Assembly: GCA_964023275.1 (NCBI GenBank)
Contig: OZ029913.1
Location: forward strand, 40,539,757-40,603,756
Length of the DNA: 64,000 nucleotides
Direction of reading: 5' to 3'
Source of the DNA: Norana najaformis
Taxonomy: Eukaryota; Annelida; Clitellata; Crassiclitellata; Hormogastridae
The notes beneath the pieces were generated by a model. It was not told where the DNA came from. It did not search any database and saw nothing but the letters and a program-made list of their open reading frames with translations. Positions 55,701-64,000 of this stretch are shown piece by piece (the stretch's first letter is position 1; each line of letters starts with the position of its first letter). The position numbers were made by a program, and so were the translations under genes.

Positions 55701-57870
55701 TCCAAAATCTAGGACTAGCAAACTAGAAAGGTCATTCACCCAGAATGTTTCTAATTTGGTGTGACCAGAGAAAGACAATCAGATGAATAATGATAAGTGT
55801 GGGAATGAACACTGATTTTAAGTATTGTGGTTGACCAGAGTTCAATGATTTAATGTTATGACGACTCAGCCATGCTGTGCTATCTCGTATATATTGGATC
55901 CTGCTGGAACAACAGGGCTATAGAATCTACCAGATTAGATTAGTATGATTTCGTATTTGCAGGCAGATTACAGAACTAACAGATTTGAGTAGAAGACAGG
56001 TGGAGAGTGTTGAGTCTCGTCTACAGGAGACGGTGCGGCAGTACGAAGCGAAGTTAGAGGACCAACAGACGAAACTGTTCTCTCTCGAAGATGAGTTGGA
56101 ACTCAAGAACCGTTCTCTTGCAAGTTAGTTTGCGACTGTTATAGCAACTCTGATACAAGTTAATTTTTGGCTGTTCTAGCCATTCTCTTGAAAGTTGGTT
56201 CGAAAGTTCTAATCATTTTCTTGCAAGTTAGTTTGCGAGTGTTCTAGCTGTTCTCTTCCAAGTTTCATAGCCTCTGCTATATTCTGCTGCAAGTTAGTTT
56301 GAGACTGCTCTAGCTGTTCCCTTGCAAGATTGTTAGCTGCTGTTACAATGGTTCTCTTGCAGTTTAGTTTTATTACACATATTATTGGTAAGACTTAATG
56401 ATCTAAAGTGGATAAGCAATTATCTAGTGGTTAGCTTGCTGAACTGTCTGCCGAAATCTCTGCCAGGGCAGACAGATGTTTTGAGGTTTCTGCTTCCCTA
56501 GCAGACTTAGCTGTAAAACAAGTACAGTAATGGTACATTGTTGGGAGATCAGGTGGAAAGGGAGAGGAATGGCTCCCACCCTGATATGCCAAGAAAATGA
56601 AATAGCTAATACTTCATACCCATGGCTACACATCTAGGTTTGCTTCAGGAACCAGTCTTCTTCTGGGGTCTAAATTATCACACATTTATGGAGCTGCATT
56701 TCCAGACAAACATATCAGAAATGCTTCTGACCTAAAATGGTTGATACAAACTGAATACATTTTACATCGCATTTCGATTTTTCTGCTATTGCAGAGCTCG
56801 GCCGTGAGAATGAGGCAATGAGCAGCTTCGTAAATGGCGTGAATCACATTGTGAAGAGTCCAGTCATGCCAAAGAGTCAGACTTCTAGTTGTGTTGAAGA
56901 TGCACCACAGGGTATTAATAGTCAGAGTGCTCAGGCTTGTGCCAAAATTTCATGTTCAAAGGATGCCAACTATTTCGATGACGAGGATTTGGTGAGTTTT
57001 TGCCTTCAGTTTGTTTATTTCTTATGAAACAAATTAGTGTTGTACTGTTTATTTTATTTTATTTTTATTTTTTTTTTTTTTTATAATTATAAAGCAGGAC
57101 CACGAGCTCAGAGTATGGTGTCAACTGTGGGTGGAACTCTGTTGGTTGGGATCTATTTGTGGGTGACAGCCCACCAGTGGGTACCTTTCTAGTTATTTGT
57201 TCATTATTTCTTCCCTCATAAACATTTTGTTTAGTGAACTTTTACACCACTTAGGCTGGCTTAGACAGCACTATATGAAATGTCTAGATGTGTACATACA
57301 CGCATACACTTGACTCCTTACCTTTGCGTCAGAAGTGCTGCTACGTTGTAATGTTACTTTTACAAACCAGATTATTATATCTAAAGTTCTGTTGTTATTA
57401 TGCACAAGACATCAATCGATGGTCACATCTGGCGAAATCAGAATCAAAAATTGAATCTTTTAGAGAAGTCCAACTTGAAATTCAAGAGGGCTGGGAAAAC
57501 AGAAGTCAGGCTGTGGTGGACATGCAAGCAGAAACAGATGAGAGTCTAGGCTACACAGTCTGGTATGGACAATCAAGACTTAAATGACATTAAAGAACTG
57601 ACAATGACACTCTAGGCTACACAGTGTAGTCTAAACAGTCTAGACTTGAATGACGTTAGAGAGCTGATAGAGTGGATTGTCCTAATGCATACATAAAATG
57701 TATTGTTCTTGCAGTCATTGGACTCGGCAGATGTCGCCACTGAGCAGTTTCTTCACCTACAGGAGCAACGAGCTCGTGAACTCGAAAGCATAATCAATTT
57801 CCACATTGAGGAACTTCGCTCCACAACGGATGAGACTCTCAAGAAATATGCTGCTGCTCCTCCGTCTTAA
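41363..57870 (+). CDS. CEP63: CEP63/DEUP1-like centriole duplication coiled-coil protein (16 coding exons, 754 aa)
   Basis: Exons: 41363-41412, 42086-42278, 46238-46333, 47983-48114, 48505-48753, 49271-49390, 50272-50417, 50815-50898, 51998-52109, 52955-53017, 53665-53862, 54322-54486, 54752-54894, 55963-56123, 56795-56991, 57715-57870. All have GT-AG introns and consistent phases, 2265 nt in all. The N-terminus SCESEIQELMRQIDIMV is the conserved CEP63 start; SLEWEHEKRALQKQLE, LRLENRNL and a C-terminal segment (EQFLHLQEQRARELE, NFHIEEL) also align with the family. Nearly all of it is predicted coiled coil. CEP63 works with CEP152 at the proximal centriole to promote centriole duplication; vertebrate DEUP1 is its paralogue for multiciliated cells, and most invertebrates are expected to have one gene. 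Exon 1 also has 21 non-coding bases (41342-41362). Confidence 0.93.
41515..41770 (+). mobile_element. LINE 3' tail in CEP63-like intron 1
   Basis: GAAGCGACCATC, GATGCCTTGTGCATTAAATC and GGTGCTATAGAAGTCATTA match the tail at 21900-21975. Confidence 0.75.
42420..42760 (+). repeat. TTACC-rich degenerate array in intron 2
   Basis: CTTACC, CTTACCTTAC and CCTTACC variants fill about 340 bases on the sense strand. Spurious open frames within it are low-complexity. Confidence 0.7.
43180..43460 (+). repeat. CAGACA-type minisatellite
   Basis: Imperfect ACAGACA/CACAGACAAA units, about 280 bases, in intron 2. Confidence 0.8.
43590..43830. repeat. (TA)n-(TC)n-(TA)n-(TG)n compound microsatellite
   Basis: TA run at about 43593-43615, a TC run of over 50 bases (43684-43737), a TA run to about 43790 and a short TG run. 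Large open frames here are artefacts. Confidence 0.95.
44295..44445 (+). pseudogene. LINE fragment in intron 2
   Basis: Reads KKSEWLKSLKLCDAL and ANAAHMLGVVFHYT, matching KKCKWLKSLNLGYSL and ARDMGIVFD at 2090-2180. Confidence 0.65.
45005..45260 (+). pseudogene. LINE C-terminal fragment in intron 2
   Basis: Reads LAAVPLTFWNHLPQKGRLA, then SFKSVLKTNYFTLAFA and a stop, then a LINE-like 3' part ending GTGCTTTAAATAAATA. Confidence 0.75.
45555..46115 (+). pseudogene. LINE C-terminal part and tail in intron 2
   Basis: Reads YCNSLLMGITMSQ, ITPILKSLHWLPVQQRI-like and LTVFGG, then the tail GATGCCTTGTGCGTTAGACA and GGCGCTATATAAGTTTGTAA. Several stops. Confidence 0.8.
48115..48480 (+). repeat. TTACC-rich degenerate array filling intron 4
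   Basis: Nearly the whole 390-base intron is made of CTTACC, TTACCTTACC and ACCAGTTA variants, mixed with CAGTTGACATCC-like segments that themselves repeat three times. Confidence 0.75.
48814..48845 (+). repeat. Duplicate of the exon 5 end and donor inside intron 5
   Basis: GAGCATGTGCAGGAAACC... through CACAG followed by GT matches the last 30 bases of exon 5 plus its donor (48724-48755) at 25 of 32 positions. It lies 90 bases downstream of the real donor, just after a LINE-tail-like AGCACTATATAAGTG. Confidence 0.65.
49500..50030 (-). repeat. Dispersed repeat with SINE-like part in intron 6, paired with 27063-27670
   Basis: Same block order as the other copy. The minus strand at its far end reads GATTGTGGGTTCAAGCCTGC (B-box-like) then CTGCTGAGCAGACT and, further on, TGACCTTATGCAAGTA (CORE-like). 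Confidence 0.55.
51845..51975 (+). repeat. TTACC-rich array before exon 9
   Basis: TTACCTTACC, CATTACCTGAC and CTTACTTTACC variants lead up to the exon 9 acceptor at 51997. Confidence 0.65.
53852..54275 (+). repeat. Tandem duplication of the exon 11 end, its donor and ~200 bp of intron 11
   Basis: GAGATCCAG-GT plus GCACTATATAAAT, AATACATCTATAC, GTACATATAGATA, GAGAATACTAAGT, ACCAAT and CTTGCTTCTTACATT recur in order from 54076. The second copy keeps GAGATCCAG followed by GTAAAA (donor at 54085) and has a pyrimidine-rich lead-in (54055-54072). Confidence 0.8.
54990..55195 (+). mobile_element. LINE 3' tail in intron 13
   Basis: TTTCAACTTGCTTTCCCAG, GAAGCAACCATCGATTG and TGTGTATTATGAAAAAGGTG, then TTAGATTAGAT tail. 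Same 3' family as 21900 and 41700. Confidence 0.7.
55490..55790 (-). mobile_element. LINE 3' part, antisense, in intron 13
   Basis: The minus strand has a decayed C-terminus (VLDFGTLSLYMFVLL, then ILNLKLTFFKLL) and the reversed tail TCTATTGTGCCAG. Related to the antisense copies at 24640 and 31640. Confidence 0.6.
56112..56373 (+). repeat. Minisatellite made from the exon 14 donor, about 8 units
   Basis: Units of about 33-35 bases based on GTTCTCTTGCAAGTTAGTTT run from the last 12 bases of exon 14 into intron 14. The first unit holds the real donor (GCAA, then GTTAGT at 56124). Units four and six keep GCAAGTTAGTTT exactly; others are changed in the donor. Confidence 0.85.
57340..57680 (-). 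mobile_element. LINE 3' part, antisense, in intron 15
   Basis: ATTATGCACAAGACATCAAT and GATGGTCACATC are the reversed shared LINE tail, followed by GTGGTGGACA- and AAATGACATTAAAGAACTGA-like blocks as at 32400 and 55600. The last block is repeated near 57640. Confidence 0.6.
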
Positions 57871-58263
57871 ATTGCTCAGACAAACTCCATTGTGCCAGTA
57901 ATCAGCATTTTTGAGGACTTCTATCATTCTGTATTTTCTCTCAGACTAAGCAGTTGCTGGTGTATCAAAGATGGAGCACACTTGCCATGTCCCCTCGAAT
58001 CTGCGTTTAATGGCATGGCCTGCGTGGCCCGTTATGGAATCTACCATTACTAGTAAAATCTTCCAATTTGAGTATTTTGTGGTATTTTGTATTTTTGTTA
58101 TCTTGCATAAACGAACAGCCGTTGTACAAAGCGTTCACTTTGTGATAGTTTTATTTAAAAGTTAGTTGGCACTCGAAACTGCAGTTTATTTTCTTTTCAC
58201 ACAGTTTACTAAGGCTTGTACTATAGTCGATTTTCAGAAGATCTTTGCAGACATCAGTCTTCC

Positions 58264-58269
58264 ATTAAA
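58264..58269 (+). promoter_or_regulatory. Candidate polyadenylation signal ATTAAA for the CEP63-like gene
   Basis: First common signal variant found downstream of the stop codon, about 395 bases after it. Not confirmed by any other mark. Confidence 0.4.
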
Positions 58270-59140
58270 TATATCTATATACTGTTTCGTGTGATACATG
58301 GATTCGCTGTTTACCTTAAAGGTGCACCTGTGTTGATCAGTTATATAGGATGTGGTTAGCAGTGCATTTGAGAGGCGCTTAAAAGGCGCTATGTAAATGT
58401 TTTATTGCTTTGGATGCGTTGCATTTCCTTTCAGAACTGTTTCCGCTTTGCAAAGCTTGTCTAGTGAAAAATTTTTGCAGTCACTGGAAAATACATTACA
58501 AGTGCTTTTTAAACATCTTGTTCAGCTTTTCTTAATTGGCAGCTTTGGAAGAGGGATTTTAACACTAAGTTTTTTAATGTACTGCTAAGTTTTCTAATGT
58601 ATCGTGAAGTATGAGATAATCTAATGGTTAGCAAGCTGAACTCTGAAGTGTCGATGTAGACGTCAAGGTTCAACATTTCTGTTGACCCTTTACTGAACTT
58701 GGCTGTAAAAAGTAGTTGAAGAAGGAGAAGCTTGAGGAAGCAGAGGAGATGGAAGATTATGAGGAAGAGTAGGAGAAGAAGATAAGGAAGAAGGGGAACA
58801 GTAAGAGAAGAAAGAGAAGGAAAAAGCCAAAAAGTCGGAGGAAGAAGATGACAAAAAGGAGGTATGATGGTGGTGATGTTGATGAAATGATGATAACGAT
58901 TTTGATGATGAAGACGACAATGACGATGATGATGCTGGCAATCGCAGAAGACCTCACTTTGTTATGTTAGAAACACTTTCTGATGTCGAGTAAGAATTTT
59001 ATAGCTCTTCAACAAATAGGATCTAAAAGTGCTACAGAAATGCCCCTATTAACACATTCCGTTCCGATAGCCTACGCAATGGTGATTTTGATGGATTGGT
59101 CTCCCTGCCAATATCACAATCGCTCGTTTGTTCGGCCGAC
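58270..59140. other. Intergenic; LINE-tail scrap and purine-rich run
   Basis: CTTAAAAGGCGCTATGTAAA at about 58378 is a LINE-tail-like scrap. 58712-58930 is GAAGGA/GAAGAA-rich then GATGATG-rich low-complexity sequence. No gene was seen. Confidence 0.5.
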
Positions 59141-59144
59141 CCGC

Positions 59145-59460
59145 TGTATTTCTTTCCTGTCTCCCTCCTTCCCCCTTCCCTTGGTGCCTCCGTCTCCATA
59201 TGCCCCTCCCGCCATCCTTCCTAGCTCCGTCTGTCTATACGTCCCTCTATCCCTTGCTCCCTCCCGCTCTGTGTTTTTGCCCTCTCCGTCCCTCCCTCGC
59301 TCCATTCCTACGTCCGTCCTCTTTCCAGTTATCCCTCGCTCTCTCCTTCCACCTGACCCTCCCTTCCAGTTTTCGTCCGTCGCTCAGCCCCTCTCCGTGC
59401 ACCCGTAGCTCTCTCCTTCCATCGATCCGACCGTCTTACCTCGCCTGCCCTGGGGTCTGA
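59145..59460 (+). repeat. Pyrimidine-rich CCCTCC/CTCC tract
   Basis: Long imperfect CT-rich run (CTCCCTC, CCGTCC, CCCTTCC units). Open frames on both strands here are compositional. Confidence 0.8.
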
Positions 59461-59719
59461 GTCCTGTCTGTCCGGGGAGACGGCGCTCGCTAACCGTTTG
59501 ACATTTGGATCGGACGATGTTTGGCCGATTCCAGTGCAGTGCCACGGGAATTCATTTTCTACACCCATGTGTCGGAGTCAGTCGGACATACAGACATACA
59601 GAGGGACAGACAGTGACGGGCATTCGGGCTGATTAGGAAGCAGGGAAAGAAAGCGAGCGAGACGAACAAGGAATGGGTTGCTGTGTTGCCATGGAGATCA
59701 ACAGAATGATAGTGACATT

Positions 59720-60070
59720 TGTCTTTCGCCTCTCCCTCCTATTCGTCTCCCACTTATTTCTCGTCCTACTTTCCTTTCTACTCCGCCTCCTGTGCTATTC
59801 TTCGACCTGCTGCACCTACTCTTCTTGCTTCTTTTCCACCTCCTGCTGCTCCTCTTCCTATTCCTGCCTAGTCTCTCTGTAAGTCTGTCTGTCTTTGTCT
59901 CAGTCTCGGTCTCTTTCTGTCTCTCTGTCGCTGTCTCTCTGTTTTTGTGTGTGTCTCTGTTTGTCTGTCTCCTCTCTGTCTGTCTGTCTGTTGTGTTTGT
60001 TTGTCTGTCAGTCTGTCTGTCTCTGTCTGTATGTCTCTGTCTGTCTGTCTGTCTCTCTCTCTCTGTCTAA
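59720..60070 (+). repeat. CTGT/CTCT minisatellite
   Basis: Passes from CTCCT-rich sequence into long GTCTGTCTGTCTCTGT repeats. No coding meaning. Confidence 0.9.
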
Positions 60071-61175
60071 ATACGTGTAGTAAATCTAAATAAGAAGCAC
60101 TACACTGTAACCGTAAGGTAACCTCACTGGTACCGTGCAGACGCCAAATGTCTGTATTAAATGTATACAGTTATTTTACAGTTATTTAACAGGTTCCATT
60201 GGAAGATCTCATCAAATATCTACTACTTCAACCTATTCGAAGATATGAATCAGGTCATTTAGGGAACCAAGTATAGGAATTATGGGCCACTTCTAATTTG
60301 CTATAGCTTAGTAAGAAAAACATTTTTATATCAGTGTACACAGAATCGTAGATAAATCAAATAGCGTCCATAAATTAAACACATTTATATAAATAAATCT
60401 CTCCCTCCATCTCTCCCCTCTTTCCTCCCTCACTCCTCCTGCCTCTCCTATCTCCGTCTCTCTCCGTCTGTCTCCGTCTCTCTGTCTCTGTCTCTCCTGT
60501 TCCTCTCCGTCCTATTCATCGACCTCTATGTCTTCGTTTAGGACGACTTACGGCACATTCGCATCTACTCACGAGACTTCAAGACAGTTTTGCGCGTCTG
60601 TCTGTCTATGTCAGCCTGCCTATCTGAGTACGTCTGTAAGTCTGCCTATGTGTCTGCGTGCGTACCTGTTTACAAACTTGTGTTTACATGATGGGGTGAG
60701 GTGGCTGATGTGACGGAGAAAAGCTGAAACGACAAAGATCAAAGCGATCCTTTGTACATCGTAATATTAAAATTTACTAATATTATATTTATCCATACTC
60801 TATATATTGGTTACACTGATATGCTAGCTTTTATATTTAACGCGTTTAAACATATACTCTGTATTGTAATATTATAGGCTAATATAATTTCTAATAGATT
60901 TATGCATTTGAACTTAAAAAGTTATATCTACCTATAGACCTTAACCGGTATGTGTATATGTATATAGAGAGTCCTATATATTATAATATATATATATACA
61001 TATATATATATATATTAGATAGATCGAGGCCTGCGTAATATTATGTAGGGTGTGTGCATACACATCTAGGCCTATGTAAGATTTTAGGCCTACATATGTT
61101 TAGATGCCACTCCGGAGCTTTGACGACACTCGAGTCATAAGAAGTTAATCCCATTCCATGTTTAAACAAAGCATC
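60071..61175. other. No gene recognised
   Basis: Includes a CTCC/CTCCGT-rich patch (60400-60510) and a TA-rich palindromic patch (60960-61018). TAGGCCTA occurs at about 61065 and 61085. Nothing coding was seen. Confidence 0.45.
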
Positions 61176-61834
61176 ATCAACAGTGGCAGGCAGACAGATG
61201 GACCGGATAGACAGACAAATCAAATTGCTTCTGATAAAGACAGATGGAGACAGACAAGGGAGCTGACAGACATAGTCTGAATATAAAGTCAAGAGACACA
61301 GAGACAAACAAAGGCAGATACAGATGAAAGCTTAACATATTTCGAGATCCGATCTCGGTTTGTCCGATGTTGTGTTCAGCTGGCGCCATATAATTCACAG
61401 TCATCATGTGGCGCCATATCTTAAGCCCAGTGAATGATATAGACCAAATGTTAAGACCAGCAATTGATGTGGCGCCCGAATGGGAGCGGCGACGAGGGAG
61501 GCGGGTGAACCTGAGGCGCCGATTGAACACGCCGAGAATTAAATTGCTTAAAGATGGTTGAATGTCTCTTTGCCTCTGTCTGTATGTATGTATGTCTGTC
61601 TGCTTGTCTCTCTCTGTGTCTGTGTCTCCTCTCATTTTTATGTATATCCGTAATTCCATAAGTCTATCTAGTTAGTCACACACACACACTCTCACATACA
61701 CACACTCACACACACACACAGAGCAATGATAACTGATAACGGAACAGCAAATACCTTTGCCATTATTGCGCGACATCTATTCTAGGCTTTAGTATCAGCT
61801 GCAAATGTAAATGTAGGCCTACATTTTTTCTGTA
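61176..61834. other. Low-complexity flanks around a GC-richer stretch
   Basis: CAGACAGA-type repeats at 61185-61330, CTGTCTGTATGT-type at 61565-61625 and CACACA-type at 61677-61722. The 61370-61540 stretch is GC-richer with three GGCGCC sites and a retroviral-type primer-binding-site look-alike at 61470. No intact ORF. Confidence 0.4.
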
Positions 61835-61990
61835 GCGACTGTGTGGCCTCGACCATGCTCTTTTATTACTGAATTTATGGGGTGAGATCCTTCATTACCG
61901 CTACCCGTTTGAATGGGCGCCACGCCATTAAGGCGCCTATGCACGGACGGTGCTAGCCAGAGATTTAAATCTCTGAAATATATGCACTTT
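61835..61990. repeat. Dispersed repeat, shared with 22000-22167
   Basis: CCGCTACCCGTTTGAATGGG and CGCCACGCCATT match at high identity; similarity falls away near 61990. The minus strand is open through NGVAPIQTGSG and GRGHTVATE. Confidence 0.7.
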
Positions 61991-62755
61991 CGTATATATC
62001 TAGCTCTGTACCCATGTTCTTCGAAAGCTACATATTTAATCATTATCCCCACGTCCATCCATTTATTTGGCTAAAGATCCCGATTCCCACATGAAATATG
62101 GCAAACCTTAAGGCGGGACATCGCTTAGAAAATCTTTTGACATGAGCGTTATGCTACTCCGGCAAGATGGATGTGGTCCATGGAGCCCTATCCAATCTCG
62201 GAAGTCATGCTTGCTAACAGCAGACACTAGTTCGGCTAGAATGAATGAAGCAGAACTAGTCTGTCTTTCGGTCCCGAAGCGGTTCGTGAACCTCGACGTG
62301 TTCTATCGAAAGGAATGCGATTTCCGAATGCGGTTTTGCTGAGAAGCGACCCTCGATAGTTAGGCCCTACCTTGTGCGTCACGATAATGGCGGCATAAAA
62401 TTTTCCAGATTAGAATAGGTTGATTAGACTAGTTTAGTTCAGATTTTAGATTGAATCAGAAATTGTCCCTTACTTCAAAAGTAATTTCTGGTAAGTTTAG
62501 ACATCTTTTAAAGCGGTTAGGTAAACGGAAAAATGTAAGAAAATGTATGAAAAGGTCGACTTCAACAGTCATGACAGCCTCCCACGATGTCCTTAAACAT
62601 CGAATAGGCTTACCATCAAGGTTAAAACATAACACTGCTTGGGTACATTTAAAACGTTTTTATTCGATACTGTATACTCATCAGTTGCTTTTGATCGTTG
62701 GCTCATCGAGCAGTCCAGTTCAGAGTACTGTTAACATTCTGTGAGGTAAGATAAG
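61991..62755. other. No gene recognised
   Basis: Short open frames (for example 62451-62744 plus) show no family I recognise and no splice-supported exon. Confidence 0.4.
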
Positions 62756-62915
62756 ATCAAAGTATTCCTCAGTTTGTCTCTTCCGCAGTTTCGCAAGCGC
62801 CTGAAGTCTGTGTTATTTGCCAGTGGTCTCACTGGTTCGGGTCGGGAGCGCTTCTGATGAGTCTATTCTTGAAGTGGCGCTTTATAAATGTCAGATTACA
62901 ATTACAAAGTCAGCG
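62756..62915 (+). mobile_element. LINE 3' end, sense
   Basis: Reads SLPQFRKRLKSVLF then GSGRERF and a stop, and the tail GGCGCTTTATAAATGTCAGA. Same family as 20912-21236 and 35265-35475. 5'-truncated to about 160 bases. Confidence 0.75.
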
Positions 62916-63585
62916 GCCCTGGCAGCCGTAAGATGTCGCTAAACACCGGAAACCACAGCCATGTTGCTAAACACCTATAACTGAATCAAATTGTAGGTCC
63001 TATACTTCACAGAGCTCTGCTTAGGCACATCTAAATTTCTTCCGACCCTATAGGCCTACATAGGCCTACTCGTCATTTTCCTTCAATCACTGAATCCCTT
63101 GATTAGAAACGAAATATGGTCGACGGAAACGGCCCTCTGGAAGCCGCAAGATGTCGTTAAATACTGGACAGCACTGTTGCAAACGGTTAACTCGAGACAC
63201 GTGTAAGGTTAATACTTTTGTGAGCAGACACTTATGCGACCCTAACAGTGGCGACTTAATCCGAAAGTATTTTCTGTTTAATTGAGGTAACTCCTTGATG
63301 TGACTGGAAATTCAGAACAATTCTGAACACGACCTAACGATCATTCTAAATATGTCTTCAAATCCTTTTTATAAATCGTGCTGGCACTGCTGACTTTCAC
63401 GAAAATTGGATTAGAACGAAATGCAGGATGCCATATGTGCTCAGGCACTATTAACTCTATTATATATTTATAGATAAATATGCACTATATAAGACAGTAT
63501 ATAAGGCAATATATATAAACCATTAAATATAAAAATACATATGCATTACTGAATATATGTCTAACTGAAAATGTTTCTTGTGTTA
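62916..63585. other. No gene recognised
   Basis: Unique-looking, with two TAGGCCTA sites at about 63051-63070 and a TATATA-rich patch at 63460-63560. Confidence 0.4.
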
Positions 63586-63735
63586 TCAGACGGAACAATA
63601 CTTTATTATCGCCAGAGTCTTCAACATCCTCCCCTCCTCTTCCCTCTTCTCCTCTTCCTCTTCCTCCTTCTCCTCTTCCTCTTCCTCCTTCTCCTCTTCA
63701 TCATCATCATCAGCGTAATCATCTGAGGTCGACAT
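63586..63735 (-). CDS. Possible acidic first exon or small ORF (49 aa)
   Basis: On the minus strand an ATG at 63735 opens MSTSDDYADDDDEEEK, then glutamate-rich repeats, then a short mixed end and a TGA at 63586. The acidic run comes from a TCC/TTC-rich low-complexity tract (63640-63712), so it may be chance. It could instead be the first exon of a gene on the minus strand, as acidic N-termini are common in, for example, muscle and chromatin proteins. No homology beyond the acidic run. Confidence 0.25.
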   Translation of the reverse strand: MSTSDDYADDDDEEEKEEEEEEKEEEEEEKREEEGRMLKTLAIIKYCSV

Positions 63736-64000
63736 CTTGCTTCTATGTGAACCAAGTTATGCTTGTAAATAGCTTAGGAAGTAAAACATTTTAGCCTAAT
63801 GCTGAAATATTAAATTTCATAAATCTTGACAACCTGAAAAATATGGCGGCCCGTCCGAAACTGTTGTACTGGGTTTAGCAACTGCTAAATATAGTTAGGG
63901 TAGCCAGAGACTTGGGTTTTTAATTTTTTCGTTGTTCTACAATTTCGATGTTGTTGGGTTGTGCTAGACTGGCTATACAATGTGTATACGTCGGTTGTAG

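Noticed and set aside
58690-60080. Several serine-, proline- or valine-rich open frames
   Set aside because: All fall in purine/pyrimidine low-complexity tracts and lack any domain.
61177-61659. 160-codon minus-strand open frame
   Set aside because: Its ends are CAGACA-type repeat translations and the middle has no recognised domain.

Overview
This window is animal nuclear DNA: it is AT-rich, has split genes with GT-AG introns, and is dense in degenerate retroelements. Two host genes, a DLG-type MAGUK and a CEP63/DEUP1-type centriole gene, show it is metazoan. The repeats (several LINE lineages of CR1/L2 type, a CORE-type SINE, a metazoan Ty3/gypsy element, hAT-like elements) and the over-used palindrome TAGGCCTA suggest a marine invertebrate, possibly a non-vertebrate deuterostome. 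I cannot fix the phylum.

Layout. 1-4700: repeats, namely a 1.2-kb dispersed unit that recurs at 22168, a GC-ended hAT-like element, a broken LINE reverse transcriptase and a broken hAT transposase. 4948-7300: a complete-looking DNA transposon with ~110-bp inverted ends, a TAA target duplication, a TATA/CRE promoter and one intact 563-residue ORF. 8290-9700: antisense LINE 3' ends. 10339-13481 (minus): a three-exon MFS transporter of the MFSD4/sodium-dependent glucose transporter type, 490 aa. 14180-19440: a LINE copy split by a 4481-bp Ty3/gypsy element with identical 125-bp LTRs and a GGGTG target duplication, whose pol is already broken by a frameshift and a stop. 19640-23275: nested LINEs and the second copy of the first repeat. 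23276-29539: no gene seen, minisatellites and repeats.

29540-35729 (minus): nine exons coding the SH3-hook-guanylate kinase C-terminal half of a discs-large MAGUK. The nine exons join in one frame to a stop (320 codons), and one junction uses a GC donor. The PDZ exons were not found. 41342-57870 (plus): sixteen coding exons of a CEP63-like coiled-coil protein, 754 aa, in one frame throughout. 57871-64000: low-complexity pyrimidine tracts, LINE tails and, at the far end on the minus strand, a possible acidic first exon.

The three host genes have unrelated roles (membrane transport, junction/synapse scaffold, centriole duplication) and are not an operon-like unit. The most unusual local feature is in the CEP63-like gene: in three introns the end of the preceding exon, with its donor site, has been duplicated into the intron, once as an eight-copy minisatellite. 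Introns of both large genes also carry degenerate TTACC-rich arrays on the sense strand. I did not see a defence system, gene cluster or RNA gene beyond SINE-derived tRNA-like sequence.
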